This document shows, piece by piece, positions 1 through 11,663 of a DNA stretch of 64,000 bases (position 1 is its first letter; every line of letters begins with the position of its first letter). The DNA lies in NCBI RefSeq assembly GCF_028640845.1, contig NC_080539.1, positions 106,232,554 to 106,296,553 of the forward strand. Reading direction: 5' to 3'. The translations under genes were made by a program, and so were the position numbers. This DNA is from Ahaetulla prasina. Taxonomy: Eukaryota > Chordata > Lepidosauria > Squamata > Colubridae. The notes under the pieces are model-generated. The model saw nothing but the letters and a program-made list of their open reading frames with translations. It was not told where the DNA came from and did not search any database.

Positions 1-526
1 CCCTCTTGTGGTCTTAAAGAAGAGATTTTTTTTTCAGCTATAAACACACCATCACATATTACTGCTTGTTATAAAAAAAGGAAAGTCTCCAAGGTTTTTA
101 TAGCTCTCTCATAATTTTTCTTTATAAGGCCTTCAGAAAGCCTCATCTAAAGGCAGCCATGACCTTCTAAAGTATCTGTAGGGCGCAGTTTTCTATTGCA
201 GTGTTACAAATTCATCAGAGCATTTAAAATGCCCAAGGGGGTAGTTTTGCCAAGCCATTTTAAGTAAAGATGTGTTCAATCCATTACATTTTCCTCCTCA
301 CCATCACTCACTCTGGCTGTGAGCTCTACACCCATTGCTTCTTAAGACAAATGAATCAGCAAGACACAACTGTTCCTCGTTTTTATGGTTTATGACATTC
401 AGATACCCTTTCCCTGCAAGGTGACGACCAGATGCAATTGACAAAAATAGGAAAAAGGGCACCAGCAGGATCTGCAGCTCGCAATGCTTATAGTGAGATC
501 CCTGCTAATTAATATTTGTAAACATG
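1..526. other. Intergenic, nothing recognised
   Basis: AT-rich non-coding sequence. I see no repeat family, RNA gene or coding exon that I can support here. Confidence 0.5.
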
Positions 527-675
527 GGTTGCACTAGGATGGTGTAGTGATTAAGATCTTGGATATCCAAATTCAGTTCTGCCCTCTGCCACAGGAACTC
601 ACTGGATGTCACCAAGCCCATCACCCTCTCTCTACATTTTTGTGGAGAAAACATCAGGTTGAAATTTTTAGAGAT

Positions 676-886
676 AGCAATAGCACTTTAACTTATATAC
701 CACTTCATAGTGCTTTACAGCCCGCTCCAAGAGTCAGCATATTCCCCCCCAACAACCTGGGTCCTCATTTTATCAACCTCGGAAGGATAGAAGGCTGACT
801 CAAGCTTGAGCCGATGAAAATTGAACTGCTGGCAGTCAGCAGAATTAGCCTGCAATACTGCATTCTAACCACTAAACCACCCCAGC
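676..886 (-). mobile_element. tRNA-derived SINE, antisense
   Basis: Read on the minus strand, this starts with a tRNA-like head (a GTGGTTAGAATGCAG-type segment), then a CAGCCTTC / CTTCCGAGG body, and ends in a 'tatataagt..aagtgctattgctat' tail. It is the same family as the copies at 16848-17080 (+) and 47667-47872 (-). A partial head of another SINE lies just upstream at about 527-600. Class assignment is from the shared body and tail; the exact family name is not known. Confidence 0.65.
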
Positions 887-1439
887 TCTTTATGTAAATC
901 TAACAAATAAATAACATTAAGGATCAAATTTGAGACCTTATAGGAGAAGCAAAAGTAGCACCAAGGCACAGATCTTCCATCATTAGTTAGCATTGCAGAC
1001 AAAGAAATTCTACTGTATGCTTGTCAGCTGATCTAACTGGAGTGGCCAAAGCCAAAATGTACCTACACTGACAACCTAAGAGAAAAATGTCCTGCATTGC
1101 TCAGAAAAATATAGATAGTCTTTAAATCATGTCAAAGAATGAGCAAGAACTTTGTTCCTGCCTGTACTTTCAACATCATGTCAGATAATACAAGCTTATC
1201 AGTGCCACTCAATACACAAATTATTCCGAAGAACAATAAATCCACTGAAAATAGAAGCAGGGGTTTGTTATTTTCTACATTGCTCAGATAGTAGGGATTT
1301 TTAAATGAAGTTGCAAAATGTGCATAATTCGAAAGGTTGTTTGCAGATTAAACTGAAATCTCAATCCGACTGATACATATAAGGTAACCAAATTCATTAT
1401 TTTAGTGCTACTTGGCTTAGCAGTTAAAAGGAGGGAATA
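887..1439. other. Intergenic, nothing recognised
   Basis: AT-rich, no ORF of note and no repeat I can name. Confidence 0.45.
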
Positions 1440-1440
1440 A

Positions 1441-2290
1441 ATGCTACCGGTTCACACCGGTTTGGATGAACAGGTAGTAATAAAAACTTCTGGTTTGGGC
1501 GAACTGGTAGCAAAAATTTACTTATGGGACCGCCTACTGCTACCGGATACCTCTCACCGACCCGTGCGCTCTCACAGAGAGGGACTCCTCAGGGTGCCGT
1601 CAGCGAGACAGTGTCGTCTGGCGGCACCCAGGGGAAGGGCCTTCTCTGTGGGGGCTCCCACCCTCTGGAACGAACTCCCCCCAGGACTTCGTCAACTTCC
1701 GGACCTCCGAACCTTCCGTCGCGAGCTTAAAACACATTTATTCATCTGCGCAGGACTGGATTAGTTTTTAAATTCGTGGGTTTTTAAGGGGTTTTAAATG
1801 GGTTTTTAATGGGTTTTTAATGGGTTTTATTATTTGCTAAATTTTAATTGCGGCCAAATTGAATAAGTTTTTTAGTGGTATTTTAATAGTATTTATTTTG
1901 TAATAGTACTGTTTATTTTATCTGGCTGTAAACCGCCCTGAGTCCTTCGGGAGAAGGGCGGTATAAAAATTTAAATAATAAATAAATAAATAAAAAAATT
2001 AAAAAAAAAAAGCTACCGGTTCGTTTGAATTGGTATTTCTGATGATCAGCTGTGCCGTGCAATTTATATTCTAAACCATGCGGCACAGCTGTTGCCCCCC
2101 CCTTTACTGTTCTACTTGCCTTCTTAAGCATCCTTTTTCCGCATACAATGTGTATTTGGCACGCACTGCGCATGCATCCACAACATGCATTTGGTGCACA
2201 GTGCACATGAGTGTACAGCACATGTTTGGCACACAGCATGCATGCGTGGGCAGTGAACCGGTGGCAAACTGCAGAGGATTTCACCACTGA
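1441..2290. mobile_element. hAT-like element split by an L2 insertion
   Basis: Flanks on both sides of the L2 fragment carry 'accggttc / gaactggtagc' modules typical of the local hAT-like families. The right end finishes in a 'ttcaccactg' terminus. The right half matches, in inverted orientation, the element at 4579-4944 (shared GTGCGGCACAGCTG-type core and cat-gc-rich tract). The left terminus is not sharply defined. Confidence 0.5.
1515..2011 (+). mobile_element. L2-clade LINE 3' end
   Basis: It encodes the C-terminal tail of a non-LTR reverse transcriptase, with residues such as AFSVGAPTLWNELPPGLRQL and a final LKTHLF motif. The 3' UTR follows, then a CCGCCCTGAGTCCTTCGGG-type hairpin and an (AATA)n tail. 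Related copies lie at 31649-32110 (-) and 52650-53403 (+). The copy is 5'-truncated and dead. L2 clade is inferred from the RT thumb sequence in the 52.7-kb copy. Confidence 0.75.
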
Positions 2291-2694
2291 GTTAAAAACG
2301 CTGAACTTCTCAATGGAAAGCTGACAGCCCAGGTTTAAGATCTGAGCACTGTGCCACAGGGGGAAACTCGCTTTTCTTTCTCCAGGTTCCTATCTACTTA
2401 GCAGTTCAAAAACATGTGAAAGCGAATAGATTAATAGGTATCACTTCGGTGGAAAGTGTTTCATACATCTTTGGCATACAGCCACATTATCATGGAAAAT
2501 TTCTTCAGTAATGCTGAATTTCCCTCGCAAGAAATGGAGATAAGCACTGCGCCCTAGTTTACCGCGCCTCATTTATTACAAAATGAGATTGCCTCGAGAT
2601 GCATTAGATTAGAATGAATAAGACACTGATACACAATAGCAATATAGATTCCTTTTCATTTCTTGCTTGGAGTAAGCTACTAAAACTGCTTACT

Positions 2695-2762
2695 ATTTAT
2701 TTAATTTATATGCCACCTTACTCACTATCCAAAGCGACTCTGGGTGGCTTACATGCTGTCCT
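2695..2762 (-). repeat. SINE/L2-type 3' tail fragment
   Basis: A short antisense piece resembling the 'gccaccc..gcgactctgggtggctta' hairpin tail of the local SINE/L2 families. Too short for a firm family. Confidence 0.4.
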
Positions 2763-3211
2763 CATGGAACTCTAAGTTAAGAGTGCTTTTCTCTTGTTAT
2801 AGGATGAGCTTCTGAAATATATTTAGAGATTCATGAATGATTCTGAAATTCCCAAGCAACCTGTTGTAATATAATGGAAATAGGATGCATAGGTTCTCCT
2901 AGTACTAGAATATGTGTGGGGGGCAGGGGGGGAGGTTCCTTAATCTTGAAAAGAAAGTTCAACACTTAGTTGACCATGAAGTTCTGACTCAGAAAGTGGG
3001 GGGCAGAGGAGAAATAATGAAGAACATATTGGGCTGTGCTACACAAGACGTAGGATTTATTTGGACTCCTTCACTCAATGGATGAAGGGCTTGACTGTAC
3101 TTGCCTCCTATGAGTGGATTGTATGTAAACGTAGACTTTGTACAGACAAATGCAATGAAATACAGAATTCATTCATGCAAAACACAGTAGGTTAACTAAA
3201 AAAGAACATAA

Positions 3212-3351
3212 TACCCTGTTTCCTCCAAAATAAGACATCCCCTGACAATAAGCCTAATCGGACTTTTGAGCGCATGACAATAAGGCCAAGCGCTTATTTC
3301 AGGGTTCAGAAAAATATAAGACAGGGTCTTATTTTGGGGGAAACACAGTAG
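3212..3351. mobile_element. MITE with TA-flanked inverted ends
   Basis: The ends are imperfect inverted copies: 'taccctgtttcctccaaaat' on the left and 'ttttgggggaaacacagta' on the right. The interior has repeated 'aataag' segments. The TA flanks suggest Tc1/mariner-like target preference. There is no coding capacity. Confidence 0.55.
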
Positions 3352-3449
3352 TTATATATAAATGTATTAGAAATATATATGTAATTAAATATGTACTTGA
3401 ATTAGATAACTTTTTATAGAATTGTAATTATTTACCACTGAAATAATAC

Positions 3450-3812
3450 GCTAATAGTTCCCAACTTACTGTTTGAACTTACAATGGCACTGAAAAAAGT
3501 GACTGATTAGTCTTGAACTTACGACCATTTCAGTATCTCCCTGGTCATGTGATCAAAATGTGGATGCTTGGCAACCAGCATTATTTACAAAAGTTGCAGT
3601 GTCCTGGGATCATGTGATCACCATTTGTGACCTTCTCAGCCAGCTTCAGACAAGCGAAGTGAATGAGAAAGCTGGATTTGTTTAATGACCACATGATTCC
3701 CTTAACAGCTGCAATGATTTAATAACGATGGCAGTAAAGGTAATAAAATTGGGCACAAACCAAAACAGACATCCTAGTCCCAAATGCGGTTGTAAGTCAA
3801 GGATTTTCTGTA
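3450..3812. mobile_element. Non-autonomous DNA element, 'catgtgatcaaaat' family
   Basis: Internal landmarks (CATGTGATCAAAAT, GATGCTTGGCAAC, a terminal TTGTAAGTCAAGGA) are shared with copies at 5163-5560, 11664-12306, 14610-15018, and the nested pair at 49252-50824. The termini resemble an ACAGGTAGTCCTCGA inverted repeat next to TA. It is old and diverged. Confidence 0.6.
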
Positions 3813-4502
3813 TGTTACTTCTATTTCCTTAGTTGTATTTTTCTTCACTTTCTATTTTTTTTTCACTTTCTATGGTTTGTTTGTTTTGGGTTTTTTTTTG
3901 TCTTTTCTTTGCCAATGTTTTTATCTTTATCTTTGTGTTTTGGAGTTTTTTCCATTTCTTAACTGTCTCTATTTTAAAAGCAAAAAAAAAAAAAAAAGAG
4001 GTAGGATTTATTTAGCTGGGGAGGGAGAAAAGAAACTAAACAAACAGATGAGCAAGCAGTATAAACCATCTGTATATAAATAGGAGTAAAATTAAAACCA
4101 AGATACAGTTTTCTTTAAAAAAAAAACCAACCCTAATTTATTTGCACAGAGTTTTAGGTAACTGCAGGCCCTTGGTTAGCTGTCCAGTGACGTCAGAAGG
4201 TCAAAATATAGCTTGCTGCAGCTCTTATGACAAAGAGAGAGAGAGGGAGGGAGGGAGGGGAGGGGGAGGAAGAAACAAATTTAGACACAATTCTGGAATG
4301 CCCTTGGGCATTAGATAAATATATGTGTATGTATTTATATAACAGACATAGACACAGACCCACATATATACAATATCCACTCTTCTTAAATGGCATCTGA
4401 CCAGTCTGACAATGAGATGAAAATTAGAGCCCCTTTCTAAAGCTCAGGTAAGTTCTAGGATAGCTGATAGGATCAGCTGTCTATTTAGAAGCTTAATGTG
4501 AA
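3813..4502. other. T-rich and (GAGG)n low-complexity stretch
   Basis: Poly-T/TTTC tracts, an A15 run near 3981, and a (GA)n/(GGGA)n purine tract at about 4232-4268. No gene seen. Confidence 0.5.
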
Positions 4503-4564
4503 AGCCAGTTGGGTATAGTAGTTAAGGCACCAAGCTAGAAAATGGGAGATTGTGTATTCTAGTT

Positions 4565-5058
4565 CAGGTGTCTCCAACCAGTGATGAAATCCTCCGTGGA
4601 TCACTACCGGTTCACTGCCCGCACATGTGCGGTGTGCGCCAAATACATGCTGCACACACACATGTGCAAAACACACCAAAAGCATGCTGTGCTTGCATGC
4701 TCAATGCATGCCAAACGTGTGCTTCATGTGGAAAAAGAAGACTTCACTAGGTAAGTAGAAAAGCAAGTGGAGAACAGCTGTGCCGCATGATTTAGCTTCA
4801 CTAGAAAGCAGGATTTTCTGCCTTCTAGCGAATATAAACTGTGCGGTACAGCTGATTGTTGGAAATACCGGTTCGCCTGAACCAATTGTTTTTATCACTA
4901 TCAGTTTGCCCAAACCAGAGTGAACTGGTAGCATTTCAGCCCTGTCTCCAACTTGGCAACTTTAAGCCTGGAGGATTTCAACTCCCAGAATTCCCCAGCC
5001 AGCAAAGCTGGGAGTTGAAGTCCACCAGGCTTAAAGTTGCCAAGGTTGGTGACCCCTG
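4565..5058. mobile_element. Palindromic hAT-like MITE containing a second element
   Basis: The outer ends are CAGGTGTCTCCAAC and TTGGTGACCCCTG, flanked by TTCTAGTT / TTCTAGTC, which is a 7-of-8 match to an 8-bp TSD. Its interior is the 'ttcaactcccagaattc' palindrome family. It is itself interrupted at 4579. Confidence 0.8.
4579..4944. mobile_element. hAT-like element nested in the MITE
   Basis: It begins CAGTGATGAAATCC and ends GCATTTCAGCCCTG. It is flanked on both sides by the identical 8-mer TCTCCAAC (4571-4578 and 4945-4952), a perfect TSD. It carries 'accggttc' and 'gaactggtag' modules and no ORF of significance. Confidence 0.85.
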
Positions 5059-5162
5059 TTCTAGTCCTACCTTAAGCACAAAGCCAGCCAGGTGACCTTG
5101 GGCCAGCCACTCTAGGTAGCAGGCAAGGGCAAACCATTTCTAAAAAACTGGCACCCAGATTA

Positions 5163-5560
5163 TAGGTAGTCCTCGATTTACAATTATTCATTTAGTGACC
5201 ATTTGAAATTACAGCAACACTGAAAAAAGTGACTTGTGACCATTTTTCACACTTACAACTGTTGCAGCATCCGCATGGGCAGATGATCACACTTCAGATG
5301 CTTGGCAACTGGCCTGTATTTATGACTGATGCAGTTCCCCAGGGTCAGGTGATCACCTTTTGCGAACTTCTCACAAAGTAAGTCAATGGGGAAGCCAGAT
5401 TCACTTAACAACTGTTACTAACTTAACAATTGTGGTAATTCACTTAACAAAAAAGATGGCAAAAGGGTCATAAAATGGAGCAAAACTGATTTAATAACTG
5501 TCTTCCTTGGCCGCGGAAATTTTGGGCTCAATTGTGGTCATAATTTGAGGACTACTTGTA
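5163..5560. mobile_element. Non-autonomous DNA element, 'catgtgatcaaaat' family
   Basis: The start 'taggtagtcctcgattta' and the end 'tttgaggactacttgta' are inverted repeats. The interior follows the same order as the other copies (agtgac, gatcac, gcttggcaact). Confidence 0.65.
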
Positions 5561-5631
5561 AAATGGACACACCAAAAAAGCATCAAATTACACTAGTCAA
5601 TTAGGTCTACAGATATAAAGAAGTTTCAGAC

Positions 5632-5907
5632 CAGTGGGGAGGTTTCAAAATTTTTTACTACCAGTTCTGTGGGTGTGGCTTGGTGGGCATGGCAGGGGAA
5701 GGATACTGTAAAATCTCCATCCCCACCTCACTCCTGGGGAAGGTTACTGCAAAATCCCCATTTCCTCCCGATCAGCTGGGACTCAGGAGGCAAAGAATAG
5801 ATGGGGGCGGGGCCAGTCAGAATTTTTACTACCTGTTCTCCGAACTACTCAAAATTTCCGCTACCGGTTCTCCAGAACTGGTCAGAACCTCCTGAAACCC
5901 ACCTCTG
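5632..5907 (-). mobile_element. hAT-like element, GGTGGGTTTCA family
   Basis: This is a member of the family with termini CAGTGGTGGGTTTCA / TGAAACCCACCACTG and internal 'accggttct' modules. It is flanked by TTTCAGAC (5624-5631) and TTTCAGAT (5908-5915), a 7-of-8 TSD. Non-coding. Confidence 0.8.
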
Positions 5908-5915
5908 TTTCAGAT

Positions 5916-7547
5916 CCAAATTAAGGCTGTTTTATTTATGCTTCACTTTTAACTCAGAAGCAGAAAAGAAAGTTGTGCTTGGTTTAGACATTTTAAATAA
6001 ATACTTGTTTAATGTCTGATTAAACAGGCTTCTACAGAAATGTGGGAAAATATTTATTAAACATTTGGGGGAAAACAATCTGGTACGCATTTAGAGAAGA
6101 AACTTCTTATAAGGTCCATGATAACACATGAGGCACACTAGACGTATCTGCAGTGCAGCTTATGAGCCCCTCAGGATGACAAACGGCTCAGGCCAGCAAT
6201 GTCCATATACGGCTACACACTTCCTATGAGCTGACAGCCATGTAAGAGCATTGCGTACAGTATTTGGATCAGGTTCACATTCTTCGGGCGTGTTCCTCTA
6301 GGAGCCAGCATTTGATTTCCGCTTTGAGGGCTGGCTCAGACCTCCAGTGGCTCTCATAAGAAAATAGCCATGACTGAAGGTTGAAAGTGTGCAAAATTCT
6401 TTCTTTAAGTACACAAACACTCCGAGTCTAGCCACTTTCCTGCAGCCCTGCCAGGGTTGGGTGTTGTTTTTTTTCCCCTTTCCCGTATGTCTGCTACTTG
6501 ATCAAGCGACTTCTTTAGGGAAGAAGGTATGAGTTCAAAAAAGGAGAAGGATAAACATAAAAGAAAGAATGCCACAGATCCACACCTGTGGTTTTTTTTT
6601 TTTTTAAAAAGGCTTACCACTAGTTGAAACTAATGTCGGCACACACATTCCACATATAGCTGTATAAATAAAACTCTGTTGCTGTTGTAGTGAATTCCTA
6701 ATTGGATCAGAAAAAAATATACTGTCTGAAAAAGAGCTGCTGTGCAAACACCTGCACGAAAGTCAAGGGGTCCACATGAACAATCAGCTATTCACAACAG
6801 CCTGTCGTTCTTAAAATGATCGGATACTTTTTGTTCATAAGTCCTGGCAAAGAAATGCTAGTGACAATAATTACCACACATTTAATTTTAGCATGACCAC
6901 ATCAGCACAACATGGATTTGATGAGTCATTCCTCAAGGGTGTACAGAGCAACAAAATTTCAATCCACAGGATTAAAATACTAGACACGTTGTGCAATTCA
7001 TGAAACACGAAGAGAATTAAGTCCAAAATTGTTCTCAAAACCAAACCGAAGTTGGCTTTCTTTCTGAAGAGTAAGTAGATATCCTTAGATAGAGAACACA
7101 TCGTCAGATCACTTGAGCGAGATAAGCCAGCTAGCAACTTGACTCATTGATCTGCAACACTGTGGACCATGAATGATGCAGCAAAATGTGGGTATGTGAT
7201 AGTACCAGCTAGTATTCTGTGTCACTCCAGATAGACAGCTGGGCATATGAACTGTTCCACGGAACACAGATTTGTCAAAAGGAGGAAAATTTGCTGTATA
7301 TAAAAACATCTTTCTGTCCACTTCTTATATGGAAGTGGAAGTTGGCTTAGTCAGGAAAAACGTAAAAGTATATTGATTGTAGTGGGAATTTATCACACAC
7401 TTGGGTGTGTGTGTGTGTGATAAAACAAGAACAGACAAAATGAATGTAAACTGAAGACAAAAGAAAATGATCAATATGAATGAGATACTTTGACCATTCA
7501 GAGAGAAAGAATGAGACTCAAACTGAAAAACAAATATATACAAAGCA
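5916..7547. other. Intergenic, no recognised element
   Basis: Mostly unique-looking AT-rich sequence with a short (GT)n at about 7406-7422. Small ORFs here have no recognisable domains and look like chance. Confidence 0.45.
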
Positions 7548-7855
7548 GAGAATCATAGAGTTGGAAGGGACCTTGGAGGACTTCTAGCTTGCTCAAGCAG
7601 GAGACCCTATACCAAATGCATGCCCAGTTTCTTCTTAAATTCCTCCAGTAATGAAACAACTTGATTAATTGTTTTCATTGTCAGGAAATTTCTTCTTAAT
7701 TTTAGGTTGGATCCCTCTTTGAAAAGCTTCCATCTGTTACTTCTTGATCTGCCCTCAGGTACTTTGGAGAATAGGTTGACCCCCTCTTCTCTGTGACAGC
7801 CCTTCAAATATTGAAAGACTATTATCATATCATCCCTAGTCCTTTCTGTGTGGGA
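7548..7855 (-). mobile_element. CR1 LINE 3' end fragment
   Basis: On the minus strand this encodes the degenerate end of a CR1 reverse transcriptase (an LRRNFLTMKTIN-type motif). It is followed by the typical CR1 3' UTR 'ccttccaactctatgattct'. It is homologous to 53790-54180 of the long CR1 in this window. Confidence 0.75.
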
Positions 7856-7973
7856 CTAGATATATGAAGAAAGAATGAATGAGTGGAGACAAATGGAAGA
7901 TTAAGAGAATTAAAAAGATTGGGTTTTGTTAATGTCAGGAAGGAAGAGAGGAGAAGTTTAACGAACAGAGAGC

Positions 7974-8332
7974 ACTGGTGCTGAAGAAGACTCCTGCGAG
8001 TCCCTTGGACTGCAAGGTGATCAAACTGGTCAGTCCTAGAGGAGATCAACCCTGACTGCTCTTTAGAACACCAGATCCTAAAGATGAAACTCCTATACTT
8101 TGGCCACCTAATGAGAAGGAAGGACTCACTGGAGAAGAGCCTAAGACTGGGAAAGATTGAGGGCAAAAGAAGAATGGGATGACAGAGAACAAGGTGGCTG
8201 GATGGAGTCACTGAAGCAGTAGGCATGAGTTTAAATGGACTCCAGAGGATGGTAGAGGACAGGAAGGCCTGGAGGAACGTTGTCCATGGGGTCGCGATGG
8301 GTCAGACACGACTTCGCAACTAACAACACTGT
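7974..8332 (+). mobile_element. BovB (RTE) LINE 3' end
   Basis: Sequence runs from the RT C-terminus (RRLLRVPWTA-like, FGHLMRRKDSLEKSL) to the hallmark end 'ggggtcgcgatgggtcagac / acgacttcgcaactaac'. The reading frame is broken. It is the same family as 43183-43752 and 45337-45906. Confidence 0.85.
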
Positions 8333-8807
8333 ATACTTCCAGTGAAATCAAGAATAAGATCCATAAATAAGATATGTAAATCTTTCTGTGTTGTAGTCCT
8401 TTGACTGATTATAGGACTTTAAGTTTAAAAATACTTGAGAAGTAATATTTTGGAGTTCATTTTTGTAGGGAAAGGAGGCTTTTGAAAGTTCTGTATATCC
8501 TGTGTGTTAAATGTAAATGATAAATTCACTGGATTTTAAAAAGTGTCATATTTGTGAGCAGAACATCACATGAATAAAAGGTCTAGTGGTTAGCATTCAT
8601 AAGCTAGGCTTCTCAGTTAATTATAAGTATAGTTGTTGTGGGTTTTGTGGTTTAGTGTTTGCAAACCCAGTCCATTCAATTAATTTATAAAACTGGATAA
8701 ACCCAACATGTTCTAATTTAGATGTTTGTTTTTCCCTTTCTCTTTGTCTCTTTCTTCTTTTTCTTTGTGTAAAAAGGCAATATAACATAATTCAACAAAA
8801 ATTTCTC
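8333..8807. other. Intergenic, nothing recognised
   Basis: AT-rich, non-coding, ending in a pyrimidine-rich tract next to the L1 insertion. Confidence 0.4.
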
Positions 8808-8825
8808 CCCTTCCTCTTCTCTTTC

Positions 8826-10271
8826 TTTTTTTTTTTATTCAAAAAATTTTACAGAAAATTTTTTTCCCCTTTCCCCCCCTCCCCTCCCCCCTCCTTTCAC
8901 AACCCCCCTCCCCCCCCCCCGACTTCCCGGAACGAGCACAAGGTATAGTTAAAAATAAAACAAACATATGCTAAAAAAATTTTGTCCCAACTTAATTATA
9001 TCCCTACAATCATCAATTCCTAACCTCCCCCGAAAACAATCAAAAATAATACATCATAATCATTCAAAGGCAGTCTGATAACTCTTAGTCTGATATCTAC
9101 ATTGAATATAGTCAATCCATTTTTTCCATTCCTTTAAGTATCTTTCTTGCGTATTGTCTTTCAAAAAGGCTGATATCTTCGCCATCTCAGCCAAATTGGC
9201 AACTTTCAATATCCATTCTTCTATTGTAGGTACTTCTTTTTTCTTCTAGTACTGTCCTATTAGTAATCTTGCTGCTGCTATTAGATTTAAAATCAATTTA
9301 GTCTCAATTACTGTACAGTCCGTAATAATTCCCAACAGAAAAAATTGCGGCAGGAACTTTATCTTCTTTTTCAAAACATTTTGTAAAATCCACCAAATTT
9401 TTATCCAAAAGGCCTTTATATCCTTACAACTCCACCAAATATGAAAATATGTAGCGTCATCACAATTACATCTCCAACATTTTGGTTGCATATCTGGATA
9501 CATACACGATAATTTCTTAGGATCTAAATGCCATCTATAAAACATTTTATAAAAATTTTCCCTCAAATTCTGTGCCTGCATGAATTTAACATTTCTAACC
9601 CAAATTTTTTCCCAAGTTTCCAATAATATTGGCTCCTGAAAATTTTATGCCCACTTTATCATACAGTCCTTTACCAAGTCTCTTTCAGAATCTATTTCAA
9701 GTAACACATTATACAATCTCTTTATATGCTCCTGAGACTGATTTCTAATTTGCTTTACCAAATTTCCCTCGTTCTGCTCTATACCAATTTTCTGATCTTC
9801 CTTCCATCTAGCACGTAGTTGCTCATATTGAAACCAAGTATAATTTTTCCCTTCTTCTTTTAGTACATGCAAAGATTTTAATTGCAAATTACCTCTTTCA
9901 GTATACAAAAGATCTTTACATGTAATCATTTCCTGATTCTGTTCTATGTTTATATTCTCTATTGTATGTCTAGGACTTGCCCACATAGGAACCTTATAAT
10001 TTAGTTTATAAGAGTATTTTTTCCAAACACGCAGAACACGTGATTTTTAAAGGCCTTATCCACTTTTTTGTCATAAATTAAATATGCATGCCATCCATAT
10101 AGCAAGTCATAACCTTCTATATTCAAAATTCTTTCCTCCGTTAAATTAAACCAATCACTTATTGCAGAGAGAGCAGCTACTTCATAGTATAATTTAAAAT
10201 TGGGCATTTTTAAACCTCCCCTTTCCCGAGAATCTTGAATTATTTTCATTTTAACCCTAGCTTTTTTACCT
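8826..10271 (-). mobile_element. 5'-truncated L1 LINE
   Basis: Minus-strand frames encode the end of L1 ORF2. The pieces include ERGGLKMPNFKLYYEVAALS, a YRWHLDPKKL segment, and the C-terminal cysteine/histidine region CWRC..ATYFHIWWSC..FW. The 3' end has a G-rich stretch and a poly(A) (T12 on +). The insert is bounded by an 18-nt direct repeat, CCCTTCCTCTTCTCTTTC, at 8808-8825 and 10272-10289. This defines the insertion exactly and shows target-primed reverse transcription. Frames are broken by stops, so it is inactive. Confidence 0.9.
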
Positions 10272-10597
10272 CCCTTCCTCTTCTCTTTCAAAAATGTTGG
10301 ATTGTTGGTTGCATTCAAATGATCAGCGCAGCCTCAGGATGTTGAATACTCAGGACATATGCTCAAATTTGACTTATTTTATGATAACTAAGAATAAAGA
10401 GCTGTATTTGTCATGTTCATGTTTAATCTGATTTTAAATGAAAGACGTCCCAGGAATCATGTAGGGAAACTTGAACTGGGGGTTGTCTAGCAAAATGGGC
10501 CAATTCACATGTAATACTATCTTGTATCCAGATGAAAGTCCCACAAAGTTCATTAAAGCATTATACAGCAAAGGGCAACTTCACAGCCTCTAGAACA

Positions 10598-10730
10598 CAG
10601 CTGTCAAACTTGCGTCCCATGGGCTGGATGTATCACTCGCTGGCCATGCACACACCAGTTTAGTGAAGGGGAAAGAGTCACGATATGTCACGTAACGCCG
10701 CCGTGACAATGTGAGTTTGATACCCCCGCT
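10598..10730. mobile_element. hAT-like MITE, GTCAAACTCGCGG family
   Basis: It begins CAGCTGTCAAACTTGCG and ends 'gtgagtttgatacccccg', with a CATGGGCTGGATG core. Related copies lie at 27261-27647, 40462-40595, 52184-52318 and 60757-60888. Confidence 0.65.
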
Positions 10731-10739
10731 CTAGGATTT

Positions 10740-11660
10740 TTGATCCCAACAATCCTTTGCCATTTTGCACAATAGCTGGACCTGATGAGAAATGGACCAA
10801 TATATTGGGAGGGTAGGAGGTTATCTATCACCAGTGTACAGTATTTAATCCAACATTTCAGTTATCTAACTCAGGAGTGTCCAAACTTGGCAACTTTAAG
10901 ATTTGTCGACTTCAACTCCCAGAATTCCTCAGCCAGCATGAATATAAAAATATAGCAGCAATTTATCAGCGGTTAATGATTTCTTCCATCTGCTTCAAGG
11001 CAAGCAGTCAAACAATTAAAATTACTTCATCATTTGTCAATGCTCATTTTGTCTTCCCTTCCAGGTTTGGCTCATGGTCACAGGCATTTTAAATTGCATT
11101 GCTTTCAGTGTCCTCAATTCAGCCCTTTCTGATTCGATGACGTGTATAATGCAAACTATCCTTCCCTCTGCAACTATTTTCTACCATATTTGGGGGTTTT
11201 AAAGCATCATTCTATTTACCTGGTTGCTTTTTCATTTTCGTAAGCATGTTGTACATAGTTTGGTGTGTCCATTATTGACTCAGAAGTGGGTAAATGAAGC
11301 CTTTTCTTGCAGGCATCCAAGTAAATAGAGGTTTTGGAAAGACTCATGAATTTAGAAATGTGTATTACCTACCATAGCTGCTTTTTATTGGATTTTTACA
11401 AAAGAGGACTTTTTCCATTAAGAAGAGCTCATAGGGGGAAAAAAATCATTGTGGTGTCAGAAAGAAGCTATGGTCGTATTATGTTTCAATAAAAAAAGAG
11501 GTGGCTAGGTGGCAAGTTTAATTCATTGCAAACTTCTCCTAGGAAGGCCACTTTGAATGGAAATAATGGCAAACAGCACTGATATTACAGGGTATAAAGG
11601 GTACTGAATAGTAACCCTATATTCTGTACCTCAAAATTCTCTATTGAGCCACGTAATAAA
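10740..11660. other. Intergenic with half a palindromic MITE
   Basis: A single arm of the 'ttcaactcccagaattcc' MITE lies at about 10874-10940. The rest shows no element or exon I can name. Confidence 0.5.
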
Positions 11661-11663
11661 TAC

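Larger units (their letters stand above)
4503..5150 (+). mobile_element. tRNA-derived SINE split by nested elements
   Basis: The SINE head (tagttaaggcacca, then a B-box-like gttctagtcc) is interrupted after 4564 and resumes at 5059 with 'ctagtcctacctt...ccagccaggtgacc'. The related SINE at 51009-51145 is unbroken and shows the same order. The insert is described separately. Confidence 0.65.

Noticed and set aside
1441..1764. 107-codon ORF as a host gene
   Set aside because: It is the end of an L2 reverse transcriptase, repeated at 32 and 53 kb.
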